Origin: Holdemania massiliensis AP2
Lineage (GTDB): Bacteria > Bacillota_I > Bacilli_A > Erysipelotrichales > Erysipelotrichaceae
DNA length: 64,000 bases
Direction: 5' to 3'
Assembly (NCBI RefSeq): GCF_000327285.1
Contig: NZ_HE998568.1
Span: 925,321-989,320 of the forward strand
Positions within the stretch are counted from its first letter, which is position 1. Each line of letters begins with the position of its first letter. Positions 16,449 through 25,586 of this stretch are shown here, one piece after another. The notes under the pieces were generated by a model. It made no database searches. It had not been told where the DNA came from and was given only the letters and a program-made list of their open reading frames with translations. The position numbers and the translations under genes were made by a program.

Positions 16449-17024
16449 TCAGCGAATGGCGTTTTCCTTGATCAGCGTGCAGAAGTAAAGCAGCTGAGCG
16501 TTGTGGTAATCGCGGATATCCAGACCGGATTGTTCTATAAATTTCTGCAGCCGATAATTGACGGTATTGCGGTGCAGATACAGCTTCTGAGCAACCCGGA
16601 TGGCATTTAAACCGGTGCTGACAAACGCTTTGGCGGTCGCCATCGCTTCAAAGCTGACATCGTCGAAATAATGCTCAGCCAAAGTGGTCAGCTTTGGTTC
16701 CCGGTTCAGATAGGCTAGGATCACCGCCTCCGCCAACATCAGGCAGAGGCCTTTTTTATGTCGGTGACAGAAGTTCAGTGCAGCCTCGGAAAGGGTATCT
16801 GAGCGATGCGTGATCAGGATCGTGAGCGGCTGATGTAGATCATCGCTTAAGATCGGAAGCAGTGAATCAAACAATGTTTTTAAATCCGCTTCACTGCTGA
16901 TCACCCCGCGTCCGGCTTCCGTCAAATACAGCTCATATGGAGCGCCGAGATTTTCGGTTAAAACGGTTTCCAGAATCGACTGATCGACCGGATGATCCGC
17001 TAAAAATAAGGCATAGCTTTCCAT
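16449..17024 (-). CDS. Short PucR-type regulator
   Basis: 191 residues. The C-terminal 60 form a PucR-type helix-turn-helix (FVSTGLNAIRVAQKLYLHRN, then TVNYRLQKFIEQSG). The N-terminal 120 residues are a small sensory part. The ATG at 17024 lies one base beyond the upstream TGA (17026-17028), so it is translationally coupled to the GH13_31 gene. It probably controls the locus, possibly through the dyad at 16349. Confidence 0.8.
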   Translation of the reverse strand: MESYALFLADHPVDQSILETVLTENLGAPYELYLTEAGRGVISSEADLKTLFDSLLPILSDDLHQPLTILITHRSDTLSEAALNFCHRHKKGLCLMLAEAVILAYLNREPKLTTLAEHYFDDVSFEAMATAKAFVSTGLNAIRVAQKLYLHRNTVNYRLQKFIEQSGLDIRDYHNAQLLYFCTLIKENAIR

Positions 17025-17025
17025 A

Positions 17026-18726
17026 TCATTCCAGCACGTCCAGCACGACGGATTCAAATGGACGCAGGATCAGCTTGGGCGGTTGGGGATGACTGTCAGG
17101 ATAGCTGCTTAACAAACAGCGGACATGCCGGGCGGGAATCGTATATTCCGTATCCTTCCCGGTAAAATTGCTGACAACGAAAATGGTTTTTCCGCGATCG
17201 TCCCTTCGGTAGGCAAAGACATCCGGATGATCTTCATCCAAAAGCGCAAATTCACCTTCGATAAACACCGGCTTGTATTCCGCTGACTTTCTCAGTTTCA
17301 GCACCGCCCGGTAGTGATTCAAAATGGAATCGGGATCTTGATCCTGCGCTTCGACATTGATCGTGCGGTAGTTGCCGTTAACCTTACTGACCGGCGTTCG
17401 CATGGAAAACCCGGCGTTGGGCGCGGCGCTCCATTGCATCGGGGTGCGGGCGTTATCCCGCGAAGTTCTCCGGAAATGATCCATCAGCACCGCCAGCGGA
17501 TATTGATCCTTGACGCCCTCATATAAATTTTTGACCCACACGTCCTGAAAATCGGAAAGTTCGGTGTAGTCCACGTTGGTCATGCCGATTTCTTCACCGT
17601 TGTACATAAACGGCGTACCATACATCAAATACAGTGTGTTGCAGAGCATCTTGGCGGAAGGCTTGTGATAATGCACAGGATCGCCGTATTGACTGACAAC
17701 CCGCGGATGATCGTGATTCAGCCAGTAAACCGGCAGCCAGGCGCGCTCGTGCAGACCGTCGTACCAGGCGGCAAACGTTTTCTTCAGGGCGATCACGTCG
17801 GTTTTCACCTGTTCTGGGAAACTGACGGTTCCAGCGCTGATCCCGTTCGCCCAGCAATGATCAAACGTGAATACCATGTTGAACGCTCCGGTTTGCGCGT
17901 CGGCATAGTTCAGCGCCATATCCGGGGAGGCCCCGCCGCCGACCTCGCCGACCGTCACAATATCGTAATGCCGCAGAACTTGATCCTTCAATTCATCCAG
18001 ATAATCAAACAGCGCCGGCAGATTGGAAAACTTCGACCAGTCCGGAGCGTTGCCCTGGGCATCCAGCGGCATCGTGCTGTCCTCAAAGCGCAGATCCTTG
18101 GCCAAATGCGCGACGGCATCGACGCGGAAGCCATCGACGCCTTCATCCAGCCAGAAGCGGGCCACTTCCATCATGCGTTCTCTGAGCTTGGGTTCGGCCC
18201 AGTTCAGATCCGGCATTTTCTCTGAAAAAATCTTCATATAATATTCGTCGGTCGCTGCATTGTAGCACCAGGCGGAATCGGAGAAAAAGCTCGACCAGTT
18301 GGTCGGCGGAATCCGCTGGCCCTGCGCGTTGATCCGCCCCTTCTTCCAGATATAATAGCTGTGTTCTTCACTTTCCTGATTGCGGCGGGCTTCGATAAAC
18401 CAGGGATGTTCATCCGACGTGTGATTCAGCACAAGATCCAAAATGATCCGCAATCCCCGCTGATGCGCTTCCTGAATCAATTCACGGGCGTCATCCAGAG
18501 TCCCGAAGATCGGATCGACGGCATAATAATCGCTGACGTCATAGCCATTGTCATCCATCGGCGACTTGAAAAACGGACCGATCCACAACAGATCGACGCC
18601 CAGCGCTTTCAGATAATCCAGCTTGAACGTAATGCCTTTCAAATCGCCGATCCCGTCCCCGTTGGCATCATAAAACGTGCGTGGATAAATCTGATACCCT
18701 ACCGCTTCTTTCCACCATGTTTTCAT
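17026..18726 (-). CDS. Alpha-glucosidase, GH13_31 (oligo-1,6-glucosidase group)
   Basis: 566 residues, the usual length for this subfamily. N terminus WWKEAVGYQIYPRTF; DLVLNHTSDEH (region I); FRVDAVAHL with nucleophile Asp (II); TVGEVGG with the acid/base Glu (III); NHDHPR (IV); and the subfamily mark MPDLNW. The residue after the nucleophile is Ala where alpha-1,6-specific members have Val, hinting at alpha-1,4 preference; this is inference. It is cytoplasmic. The start overlaps the GH43 stop by 4 bp (ATGA). Confidence 0.9.
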   Translation of the reverse strand: MKTWWKEAVGYQIYPRTFYDANGDGIGDLKGITFKLDYLKALGVDLLWIGPFFKSPMDDNGYDVSDYYAVDPIFGTLDDARELIQEAHQRGLRIILDLVLNHTSDEHPWFIEARRNQESEEHSYYIWKKGRINAQGQRIPPTNWSSFFSDSAWCYNAATDEYYMKIFSEKMPDLNWAEPKLRERMMEVARFWLDEGVDGFRVDAVAHLAKDLRFEDSTMPLDAQGNAPDWSKFSNLPALFDYLDELKDQVLRHYDIVTVGEVGGGASPDMALNYADAQTGAFNMVFTFDHCWANGISAGTVSFPEQVKTDVIALKKTFAAWYDGLHERAWLPVYWLNHDHPRVVSQYGDPVHYHKPSAKMLCNTLYLMYGTPFMYNGEEIGMTNVDYTELSDFQDVWVKNLYEGVKDQYPLAVLMDHFRRTSRDNARTPMQWSAAPNAGFSMRTPVSKVNGNYRTINVEAQDQDPDSILNHYRAVLKLRKSAEYKPVFIEGEFALLDEDHPDVFAYRRDDRGKTIFVVSNFTGKDTEYTIPARHVRCLLSSYPDSHPQPPKLILRPFESVVLDVLE

Positions 18727-20135
18727 TTTTGTTTTCTCCTTGCTTTGGACCGATAGGTCAGATCGGAAAGTTCCGCCTGGCCTTTGCCGATGACGCTGAA
18801 TCCCGGCTTCACGCTGAGGAATCCGTCATAGTTATTGTGATTGTAACCGGATATGTCGATCACATTGTTGATCTTTTGATATTGGCGGCCATCCTGACTA
18901 ACATAAAATCTCAGGTACAGCTGCTTCAGTTCCATCCTCAGCCAGAGCTGTTCACCTGTCCCTTCGTGTCTTGCCAGCACCCGGTTGTGACGGATGATGC
19001 TGACGCCATGGGCATCGGCCAAAATTCCGGCACAGTGTTCAGGATTGTAGAAACAGCACAGTCCGGCTGAAACTTCCCCCTGCAGCTTCACGTGCACGTC
19101 GATCTGGAAATCATCCTCATTCACCGTCATAAGTAACGGCTCACTCTCCCCCAGCGTCCAGCCCCGTCCCTGCATTCGCAGAGTATTGGAAGCCGCCTCG
19201 AAGCGAGTTAAATCATGGTTTCGGAAGCTGCGCAGCGTCCAGGGAATTCCATTGCTGAAATCAAACTGAATGGTTTGCGGCAAAGCCGCGGTTGTTATCG
19301 GATGGGCGGAATCGACGTAAAACCAGCCGTTTTCATCAAAGCTGACCCGTTCGATAAGCATCTGTCTTCCCCAAAGCTGCCGATCCTTGCGGTAAGCATG
19401 ATAAACAAGATAAGCGTTGCCTTCGGGATCGTCAATCAGCGTGCCATGGCCTTTGCAGTGCCAGGGTTCGCTGCGGCTGCGGCATTGCAGGACAGGATCA
19501 TAAGGAGAAAATTCCCAGGGGCCGTCCAGACTGCGGCTGCGGGCCGAAACAACGCGATGGCCGGTGGCCGGCCCGGCTGTCCCGCCGGTCGCAAACGTGT
19601 AGTAAAACCAGCCGCCGCGGCGGCAAAGCTTCGGTCCTTCCATAAAATCGCCTTCTATGTCTTCGCGGCTGTCTATCTGATAAACAGGAAAAACCATCTC
19701 CGGTTCGCTGATTCGCTGAAGTCCGTCATCACTCAGCTTCACGCGCATGCCCCGGCTTAAAAACAGATAACGCTGGCCTTGATCATCCACCGCATGACCG
19801 GGATCGATATAATCCGGAATATCCAGCGGCAAAGGCTGGCTCCAGGGACCTTCGATATGATCGGCCCAGGTAACCCAGTTTTCCTGCTCCGCGTAAAAAT
19901 AAATGTAGAAGCGTCCCTTTACTTCAACCAGATCCGGTGCCCAAATGTCATAATCAAAGTCGTTGAAGCAGTGGGTGACGAAATCCCAGTGAATCAGATC
20001 CGCGGAACGCAGCAGTGTCAGACAGGGACGATACTGCAGCGAGGAAAACGTCAGATAATATTCCGAACCCACCCGCAAAATCGAGGGATCGGGATAATCC
20101 CCCGGCAGGATCGGTTCCAGGATTTCAGTCCGCAT
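18723..20135 (-). CDS. Glycoside hydrolase family 43 protein
   Basis: 470 residues. The five-bladed propeller of GH43 is suggested by PGDYPDPSI with the catalytic base Asp near residue 16, IWAPDLVEVKGRFYIYF, YIDPGHAVDDQG with the pKa-tuning Asp, and DFMEGPKLCRRGGWFYYTFA with the acid Glu. A C-terminal beta-sandwich of about 170 residues follows, as in beta-xylosidase/arabinofuranosidase members. No signal peptide, so it should work on imported oligosaccharides, probably releasing arabinose or xylose. It overlaps both neighbours (4 bp and 11 bp). Confidence 0.87.
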   Translation of the reverse strand: MRTEILEPILPGDYPDPSILRVGSEYYLTFSSLQYRPCLTLLRSADLIHWDFVTHCFNDFDYDIWAPDLVEVKGRFYIYFYAEQENWVTWADHIEGPWSQPLPLDIPDYIDPGHAVDDQGQRYLFLSRGMRVKLSDDGLQRISEPEMVFPVYQIDSREDIEGDFMEGPKLCRRGGWFYYTFATGGTAGPATGHRVVSARSRSLDGPWEFSPYDPVLQCRSRSEPWHCKGHGTLIDDPEGNAYLVYHAYRKDRQLWGRQMLIERVSFDENGWFYVDSAHPITTAALPQTIQFDFSNGIPWTLRSFRNHDLTRFEAASNTLRMQGRGWTLGESEPLLMTVNEDDFQIDVHVKLQGEVSAGLCCFYNPEHCAGILADAHGVSIIRHNRVLARHEGTGEQLWLRMELKQLYLRFYVSQDGRQYQKINNVIDISGYNHNNYDGFLSVKPGFSVIGKGQAELSDLTYRSKARRKQK

Positions 20136-20907
20136 GTTCTTTCAGGCGCTGAAATTCAGCCTGAACCCACAGGCTCATGCCGCGTACCTGACTTTCAAAA
20201 TACGCCTTCCCCTGTTCGCCTGTCGCCTCGGTGACCGACAGGGAGCTGGCAATGCCCAGATCCTCACGCTCCAGTCCAACATTGGCCTGTTGATTAACCT
20301 GGGCGAGAGAGAGCGCCAGCATCATCGCTGTTTCATAGCCTCCGGCATGATCGCTGATCCGATATTCCGGCTTATCCGCCAGTTCAAACTCCATCGACGT
20401 CAGAACAAGTTTGCCCAGCGGAGCGAAATGATCGCGTACCTGATCCATGACTTGTTGCTGGATCGGCGGATTGTGACCGCTGATCAAAACGACCAGTTGG
20501 GCTCCGCGGTCAAAGTAATTGCCGCAGGCGTGGATCAGCAGTTCGGTTAACAACGGCAGCGGAATTTGATAAAAACTGCCCGGCAGCTTCATTCCGGCAA
20601 AGCCATCCATGCCATAACCGATCCCCTGCGGTCCTTCAATATCGACATCGGCCGCAAAGTGAATCGCCGGCATTACCACGCCGCCGATCTTTTGAGCCAC
20701 GGCTTCGCACAGGGCCGCGGCTTTGATCGCATCGCAGCCCAAGGGATTCTGACGGCCGTGCCATTCCAGTGTCCCTAAGGGCTGATAGACCACCGGAAAG
20801 TCGTCCAGCCGTTTTATCAGCTGTCCCGGACGCAGCTTCTCCACCTGAACTTCGCTGCTTTCTTCTTTCGGGATCAACGAGTCGATTAATTTTTTATCGT
20901 ACTGCAT
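20125..20907 (-). CDS. Creatininase-family amidohydrolase
   Basis: 260 residues with creatininase-fold motifs: PLGTLEWHGRQNPLGCDAIKA (metal ligands Glu, His, Asp; position about 43-60), VVLISGHNPP, and DHAGGYETAMML with the Glu ligand. Family members are metal-dependent hydrolases of cyclic amides or formamides. The substrate in a carbohydrate locus is unknown. It overlaps the GH43 start by 11 bp, so they are co-translated. Confidence 0.82.
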   Translation of the reverse strand: MQYDKKLIDSLIPKEESSEVQVEKLRPGQLIKRLDDFPVVYQPLGTLEWHGRQNPLGCDAIKAAALCEAVAQKIGGVVMPAIHFAADVDIEGPQGIGYGMDGFAGMKLPGSFYQIPLPLLTELLIHACGNYFDRGAQLVVLISGHNPPIQQQVMDQVRDHFAPLGKLVLTSMEFELADKPEYRISDHAGGYETAMMLALSLAQVNQQANVGLEREDLGIASSLSVTEATGEQGKAYFESQVRGMSLWVQAEFQRLKEHAD

Positions 20908-20916
20908 CTTTACACC

Positions 20917-21756
20917 TCATTTCCTTAACGCGGAGGCACTGTTCAGCAGTGCCGCATCCTCCCAGCCGACCAGCGTGATCTGATTTTCACGCAGACTTTG
21001 CCGGAAAACGGGATCCTTTAAAAACTGATAATCGCCGACACGCACTCTCCAGTCCGGGGCAATCGCCTTGAGTTCTTCACTTTCGACCGCAGGATGCGTG
21101 AAAAATTCACTGACGCCCTCCGGCAGATGCGCTAACATCGCCAAATAGCTGTCGCGGATGGAGGCATAGGTATAACGGTCATTCGGAAAACGGTCACTGT
21201 TGGGATTGAGATAGTCGATGATCGCAATTCCATGCGTATCTGCATAGGCGACGGCTGCCGCGGCCTGCGGGTTCGTTTGAGCCTTCGCTCGAGCCAGACG
21301 GAAGCTGAACCCTTCTTTCTGGCAATACTTTAAGGTTTCGATCAGATGGTTCTGCAGCGTCAGCATGTGATTATCCAGGTGGGTAAACGGAATTTCCTGC
21401 TTCCGCAGCCATTGAACCTGAGCCTGCATTTCCCGCATCAGATCCTCTGAATTGGCCTGATGCAGCACGTCCTCGGTGCGGTGAAAGAAATAACCTTCCT
21501 CATCCCGCAGGGAAGCAGCCTGTGAACTCATCGGCCCCCAACGGTAATTCTCCCATTCCGCGGTATGCGTGACATGCAGACCGACGTGAATTTCCGGATG
21601 TTGATGACACAGCGCCGCTGCTTCCTTGGCCCATGGGCAGCAGGCCATTAAGGTCGCGGAATGGATGCAGCCGGATTGAAACAGATCCAGCACTGCCATG
21701 TTGGCGCTGTGACACATGCCGAAGTCATCGGCGTTGATGATCAAATATTTACGCAT
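20917..21756 (-). CDS. YdjC/ChbG-family carbohydrate deacetylase
   Basis: 279 residues. The family metal-site motifs are INADDFGMCHSAN at the N terminus, IHVGLHVTHTAEW, and FTHLDNHMLTLQNH. Members remove the N-acetyl group from chitooligosaccharides or related sugars, and act in the cytoplasm. With the amidase-like neighbour it suggests that the imported glycan carries N-acyl groups. It overlaps the upstream gene by 8 bp. Confidence 0.87.
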   Translation of the reverse strand: MRKYLIINADDFGMCHSANMAVLDLFQSGCIHSATLMACCPWAKEAAALCHQHPEIHVGLHVTHTAEWENYRWGPMSSQAASLRDEEGYFFHRTEDVLHQANSEDLMREMQAQVQWLRKQEIPFTHLDNHMLTLQNHLIETLKYCQKEGFSFRLARAKAQTNPQAAAAVAYADTHGIAIIDYLNPNSDRFPNDRYTYASIRDSYLAMLAHLPEGVSEFFTHPAVESEELKAIAPDWRVRVGDYQFLKDPVFRQSLRENQITLVGWEDAALLNSASALRK

Positions 21757-23782
21757 GTGTAACCTCCTGCAGACTCAGACCCCTTGCCTGCACTGTTCCT
21801 TTTTCAACCAGGAAGCCGGCCGCACCGCAGGAATAGGTGCTGTCATGACAGATTAAACAGACTTCCCCATCCATGCTGACTTTCAGCTGATCAAAAAAAG
21901 CTTCAAATTTCATCGCGACTTCCTGATCCGCGGCATAGGCGAAGTCACACTCTGCGAGAATCTGCACGTCCCGATCCTTGCGGCACACAATCCGCAGCTT
22001 CTGGTCTTGCAGCACTGCCGCATAGTAGCGCTGCAGACCCGTCAGGCGCAGCACCAGACCGGCCGTTTTCTGAAGGGTTAAGATTAAGGTGGAGGCGATG
22101 CTGAGGTGGTGCCAGTCCTGATTGCCGATATAGACTAGACCGTTATCTTCCGTATGGGAAAGACAGAATGTAGAGAGATGATCGACCGTGCTGCAGCGGG
22201 TGCTGTCGGTAAAGGCCCGATACCAGCTTGGCACAGCCCGACCGGTTGTATAGTTGGGACTCATCGTCGAAATCTCCGTATAGGTCAGCGCTGGTTCTCC
22301 GCCATGATCGAGATGATGCACAAACAGCGGCTGCCCTTTGACAAGCAAGCCCATCCGCCAGATCGGATAACCGCGGCCAGGCGGAAGCGGCCAGTTCAGC
22401 GATTGTTTCCCATCTATGAGAATGAGATCCGACTGAAAGCGTTCTACTTGTTCTTCTGCATTGAAAAAGTCGACAAACAGCGTGACCTCAGTCAATCCGC
22501 CAGACTGCACCTCGCCATAGATGCGCTGTCCCCAATACAACAGCGGAGAAGCGACCAAGGCATAACCGCCAGCTTTTTCATGAAGCAGATCATAGAAAAC
22601 CTCAGTTCGCCACTCCATCATTTTTCCTGCTTGAGGAATCAGTTCAATTCCAGGAACCCGGTTTACCGTTGTTCCCTGGAACGCTTCAAAGCCATGCGTG
22701 CAGCCAGGAAACAGAAAGGCGTAGCGCGGCCACAAGCTTTGTGTTTTTTCATGCAGCTGCCGGGCATCCGTGATCAGCTGCTGAGCCACCGTGCTGGCGT
22801 TTTCAATCGTCGCACCGCCCTCCGCACTGACAACCCACATTCGTTCATTCACCTGGGAGCGCAGAAACGCATGCCGATCCAGGTTTTCCAGGCCTAAGCG
22901 AATGGCTTCGATGCAGCCGACATTTCCAGCGTTGCAGTCGGTATCATAACCCGCCGAAGTTGCAATGCTGATGGCTTCCAGAAAATCATCGTGATCCAGG
23001 ATGCAGCTCATGACAATGACCAGAAAATTCGTAATGATCGGACAGTTGCCGCCATAACGGGAGTATGGATGACAGGCTTCAATCTGATCCCGAGCCTGCC
23101 GCCAATGTGTGCTTTCCTCACAAACGTTGATCATCCATTCCACCAGCTCACTGACTTCAGGATCATTGACGATCGTATTGGCTTGGCGCATGGCTTGCCG
23201 GATGTCTTTCTCCTCAAACACCACGGCTTCCAGAACCGCGATCCAGGCCGCCATCGAAACCGCAATGCCATCATGGCTCACCTTCGCTGCCTCCGCAGCC
23301 ATTGCCAGTGCCATTTCCGGATGTCCTAAATTGATCAGTCCCCAGCCGTCAATAAAAATCTGACTGCCGATCTGTTCGGCAACCGTTTTTCCATTATAGG
23401 CCATGGATCCGCTGTCCGGCGCGTCAATGCCTTCCTTTAACCGCAGATAAGCAGTATGTTCAGTCGAGCGAAACAACCCGCCCCACCAGAAAATCGTTTT
23501 TTCCTCGATCACCTTATTCAGCCAGTGAAGTCCGATCTGTCTGCTTTCCAAAGACGAGGGCATGCCGTTTTCCCGCAGCGCCTTCACAAACGTGAACGTC
23601 CCGGAAATATCATCATCTACTTCAATGATCGAAGATCCCACCTGGGAATGCACATAGCTGCGGATCTGACCGAACTGTTCCTGAATCCGCGCATAACTCC
23701 AGCCCTCGACCGGGCGGCCGAAATAAACACCGATGATCTTGCCTAAAACGCCGGCATAAACCGCGTCTTCCAGCTTCCTCAT
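21749..23782 (-). CDS. ADP-ribosylglycohydrolase-family protein with C-terminal extension
   Basis: 677 residues. The first 350 match the ADP-ribosylglycohydrolase fold: DAVYAGVLGKIIGVYFGRPVEG at the start (here cut to GVLGKIIGVYFGRPVEG), VDDDISGTFTFVKAL with the metal-binding Asp cluster, and SAGYDTDCNAGNVG with the second Asp pair. The remaining 320 residues are beta-rich and unrecognised. In sugar loci such proteins are thought to cleave N-glycosidic or related bonds rather than protein ADP-ribose. It overlaps the nucleoside hydrolase stop by 4 bp and the deacetylase by 8 bp, so it is tightly coupled to both. Confidence 0.83.
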   Translation of the reverse strand: MRKLEDAVYAGVLGKIIGVYFGRPVEGWSYARIQEQFGQIRSYVHSQVGSSIIEVDDDISGTFTFVKALRENGMPSSLESRQIGLHWLNKVIEEKTIFWWGGLFRSTEHTAYLRLKEGIDAPDSGSMAYNGKTVAEQIGSQIFIDGWGLINLGHPEMALAMAAEAAKVSHDGIAVSMAAWIAVLEAVVFEEKDIRQAMRQANTIVNDPEVSELVEWMINVCEESTHWRQARDQIEACHPYSRYGGNCPIITNFLVIVMSCILDHDDFLEAISIATSAGYDTDCNAGNVGCIEAIRLGLENLDRHAFLRSQVNERMWVVSAEGGATIENASTVAQQLITDARQLHEKTQSLWPRYAFLFPGCTHGFEAFQGTTVNRVPGIELIPQAGKMMEWRTEVFYDLLHEKAGGYALVASPLLYWGQRIYGEVQSGGLTEVTLFVDFFNAEEQVERFQSDLILIDGKQSLNWPLPPGRGYPIWRMGLLVKGQPLFVHHLDHGGEPALTYTEISTMSPNYTTGRAVPSWYRAFTDSTRCSTVDHLSTFCLSHTEDNGLVYIGNQDWHHLSIASTLILTLQKTAGLVLRLTGLQRYYAAVLQDQKLRIVCRKDRDVQILAECDFAYAADQEVAMKFEAFFDQLKVSMDGEVCLICHDSTYSCGAAGFLVEKGTVQARGLSLQEVTHA

Positions 23783-24669
23783 TGTTCTTCCTCACGATTG
23801 AGATGGGTGTAGAGTTCTTCCAGAAACCCGTCTTCGTCCAATTCACAGGCAATCGCATGATGCCCCTTTGACAGCGGCTGCCATGCGGTATAGCTGAGTG
23901 TTCCGCTTTTCATCAAATCGACGCGCATCTGTCCCCGTTGTACCTGAACTAATTCCGGGCGGAAAGCATAGGCCGCGGCCATCGGATCATGATAGCTGTA
24001 TCCGTCAAACCGCTCAAACCAGACCTCGGACATCGCTTCGATCAGTTCACGATACTTCCCCTTGACATGGGTTTTCAGATAGTCCGGCGAATGGTGCAGT
24101 TTATACGTCACATCGCAGGGATAAATGATGAGTTCCGGAATGTCTGCATCCAGCACAATCTTCGCGGCAATTGGATCGCACAGCACATTCCAGTCCAGCC
24201 GGCCGACAAAATCGGGATGATTGTCCACTTTGCAGCCCATGATGATCACCCGTTTTAACAGGCGGGCAATGTCAGGATCCAGTGTGAACAGCACACCGAG
24301 ATTGGTCAACGGCGCAACGCTGATCAGCGTCACCTCATGCGGATATTTCAGCACCGTCTGACGGATGAAGTCCACTGCGGATTTCTCCATCGCCAAACCG
24401 GTTGGGCTAAAGCGCTCCAGCACCCGTGCTTGAGGACAGCGGGGCTGTAATTCTTCATAGGCAATCGGCTTGCTAATGCCACTGTGCACGGGTACGGTTT
24501 TCCCGCTGCGATCAACAAACAGCTGGCACAGGGCCGCGCGTTTTTCCGCTTCCCCGCTTACCGTCGTAATCCCTAATAACTCGCATTCCGGATGATTCAG
24601 CAAATAGCCCAACGCAAACGCGTCGTCGATATCGCTGCCGATATCCGTATCAAAAATGATTTTTTCCAT
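23779..24669 (-). CDS. Nucleoside hydrolase (inosine-uridine type)
   Basis: 296 residues. The Ca-binding N-terminal cluster is FDTDIGSDIDDAFAL, and the catalytic His lies in YSYHDPMAAAYAF near residue 227. Such enzymes split N-ribosides into base and ribose. The ATG at 24669 follows AGAGAGG; the GTG at 24687 would overlap that ribosome site. It is followed without a gap by the ADP-ribosylglycohydrolase-like gene, and together they suggest a substrate with an N-glycosyl bond. Confidence 0.9.
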   Translation of the reverse strand: MEKIIFDTDIGSDIDDAFALGYLLNHPECELLGITTVSGEAEKRAALCQLFVDRSGKTVPVHSGISKPIAYEELQPRCPQARVLERFSPTGLAMEKSAVDFIRQTVLKYPHEVTLISVAPLTNLGVLFTLDPDIARLLKRVIIMGCKVDNHPDFVGRLDWNVLCDPIAAKIVLDADIPELIIYPCDVTYKLHHSPDYLKTHVKGKYRELIEAMSEVWFERFDGYSYHDPMAAAYAFRPELVQVQRGQMRVDLMKSGTLSYTAWQPLSKGHHAIACELDEDGFLEELYTHLNREEEQ

Positions 24670-24725
24670 CGTTTTTTCCTCTCTCACGCAAAAAAAGAGA
24701 ACTTAAGTGGTTAAACTTAAGCTCG

Positions 24726-25586
24726 TTAGGATTTGATTGCTCCTTCGGTCATGCCTTTGATAATATGCTTCTGCGCGAACAAAAACAGGATCAGCATCGG
24801 CAGGATCGCCAGGAAAGTGGACGTCAGGATCATATCCCACCGCTTGGTATAGGCCCCGACGAAGTTGGATACCGCCAGCGGCAGCGTCTGAATCGCATTG
24901 CCTTTGCCCAACACCATCAATGGCAGCAGGAAGTCGTTCCAGATCCAGATTCCGTTGAGGATGATGACAGTCACGATGATCGGCTTGAGCATCGGCAGAA
25001 TGATATAAGCAAAGACCTGCCACTTGCTGCATCCGTCAATCGTCGCCGCTTCTTCAATCTCATACGGGATTCCCTTGATAAATCCGCAGAACATGAAAAC
25101 CGACATCGACATGCCGAAACCCGTGTACGCAAAGATTGCGCCCGGATAGCTTCTTAACAACGGAATGTTGAGAAAAGTTCCCAATTCCTTAAACCAGGAT
25201 ACCAGCGGATACATGACAACCTGAAACGGGATGACCATCGCCGCGACAAACATAAAATAAACCAGCGTGGAAAAGCGGCTTTTATGCCGGACTAAGACCC
25301 AGGCCGCCATTGTCGCAAACAGGACGATCGTGATCAAAGAACCGACGGTGATAATCGTACTGGAAATAAACGCCGAAGAATAATGAACCGTCCGATCGGT
25401 AACTACGGCTTTGATGTTCTCAAACAGCACGCCCCAATCGCTCGGCAGGCCCAACGGATTCAATACGATATCACCGCTATGCTTGGCTGAGTTGATGACC
25501 ACCAGAACAATCGGTGAAATATAGAGAAGGAACACGCAGATCGCAAAAACCTCCAGCAGCACCAGGTGCCATTTTCTTTTTGTCAT
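24726..25586 (-). CDS. Carbohydrate ABC transporter permease, MalG type
   Basis: 286 residues with about six membrane helices, from LVLLEVFAICVFLLYISPIV onward. The ATPase-contact EAA loop is EIEEAATIDGCSKWQVFAYIILPML (shortened here: EEAATIDGCSKWQVF), near residue 195. It is the second permease of the CUT1 importer and its start is one base from the end of the first permease. The end TEGAIKS is usual for this subfamily. Confidence 0.92.
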   Translation of the reverse strand: MTKRKWHLVLLEVFAICVFLLYISPIVLVVINSAKHSGDIVLNPLGLPSDWGVLFENIKAVVTDRTVHYSSAFISSTIITVGSLITIVLFATMAAWVLVRHKSRFSTLVYFMFVAAMVIPFQVVMYPLVSWFKELGTFLNIPLLRSYPGAIFAYTGFGMSMSVFMFCGFIKGIPYEIEEAATIDGCSKWQVFAYIILPMLKPIIVTVIILNGIWIWNDFLLPLMVLGKGNAIQTLPLAVSNFVGAYTKRWDMILTSTFLAILPMLILFLFAQKHIIKGMTEGAIKS

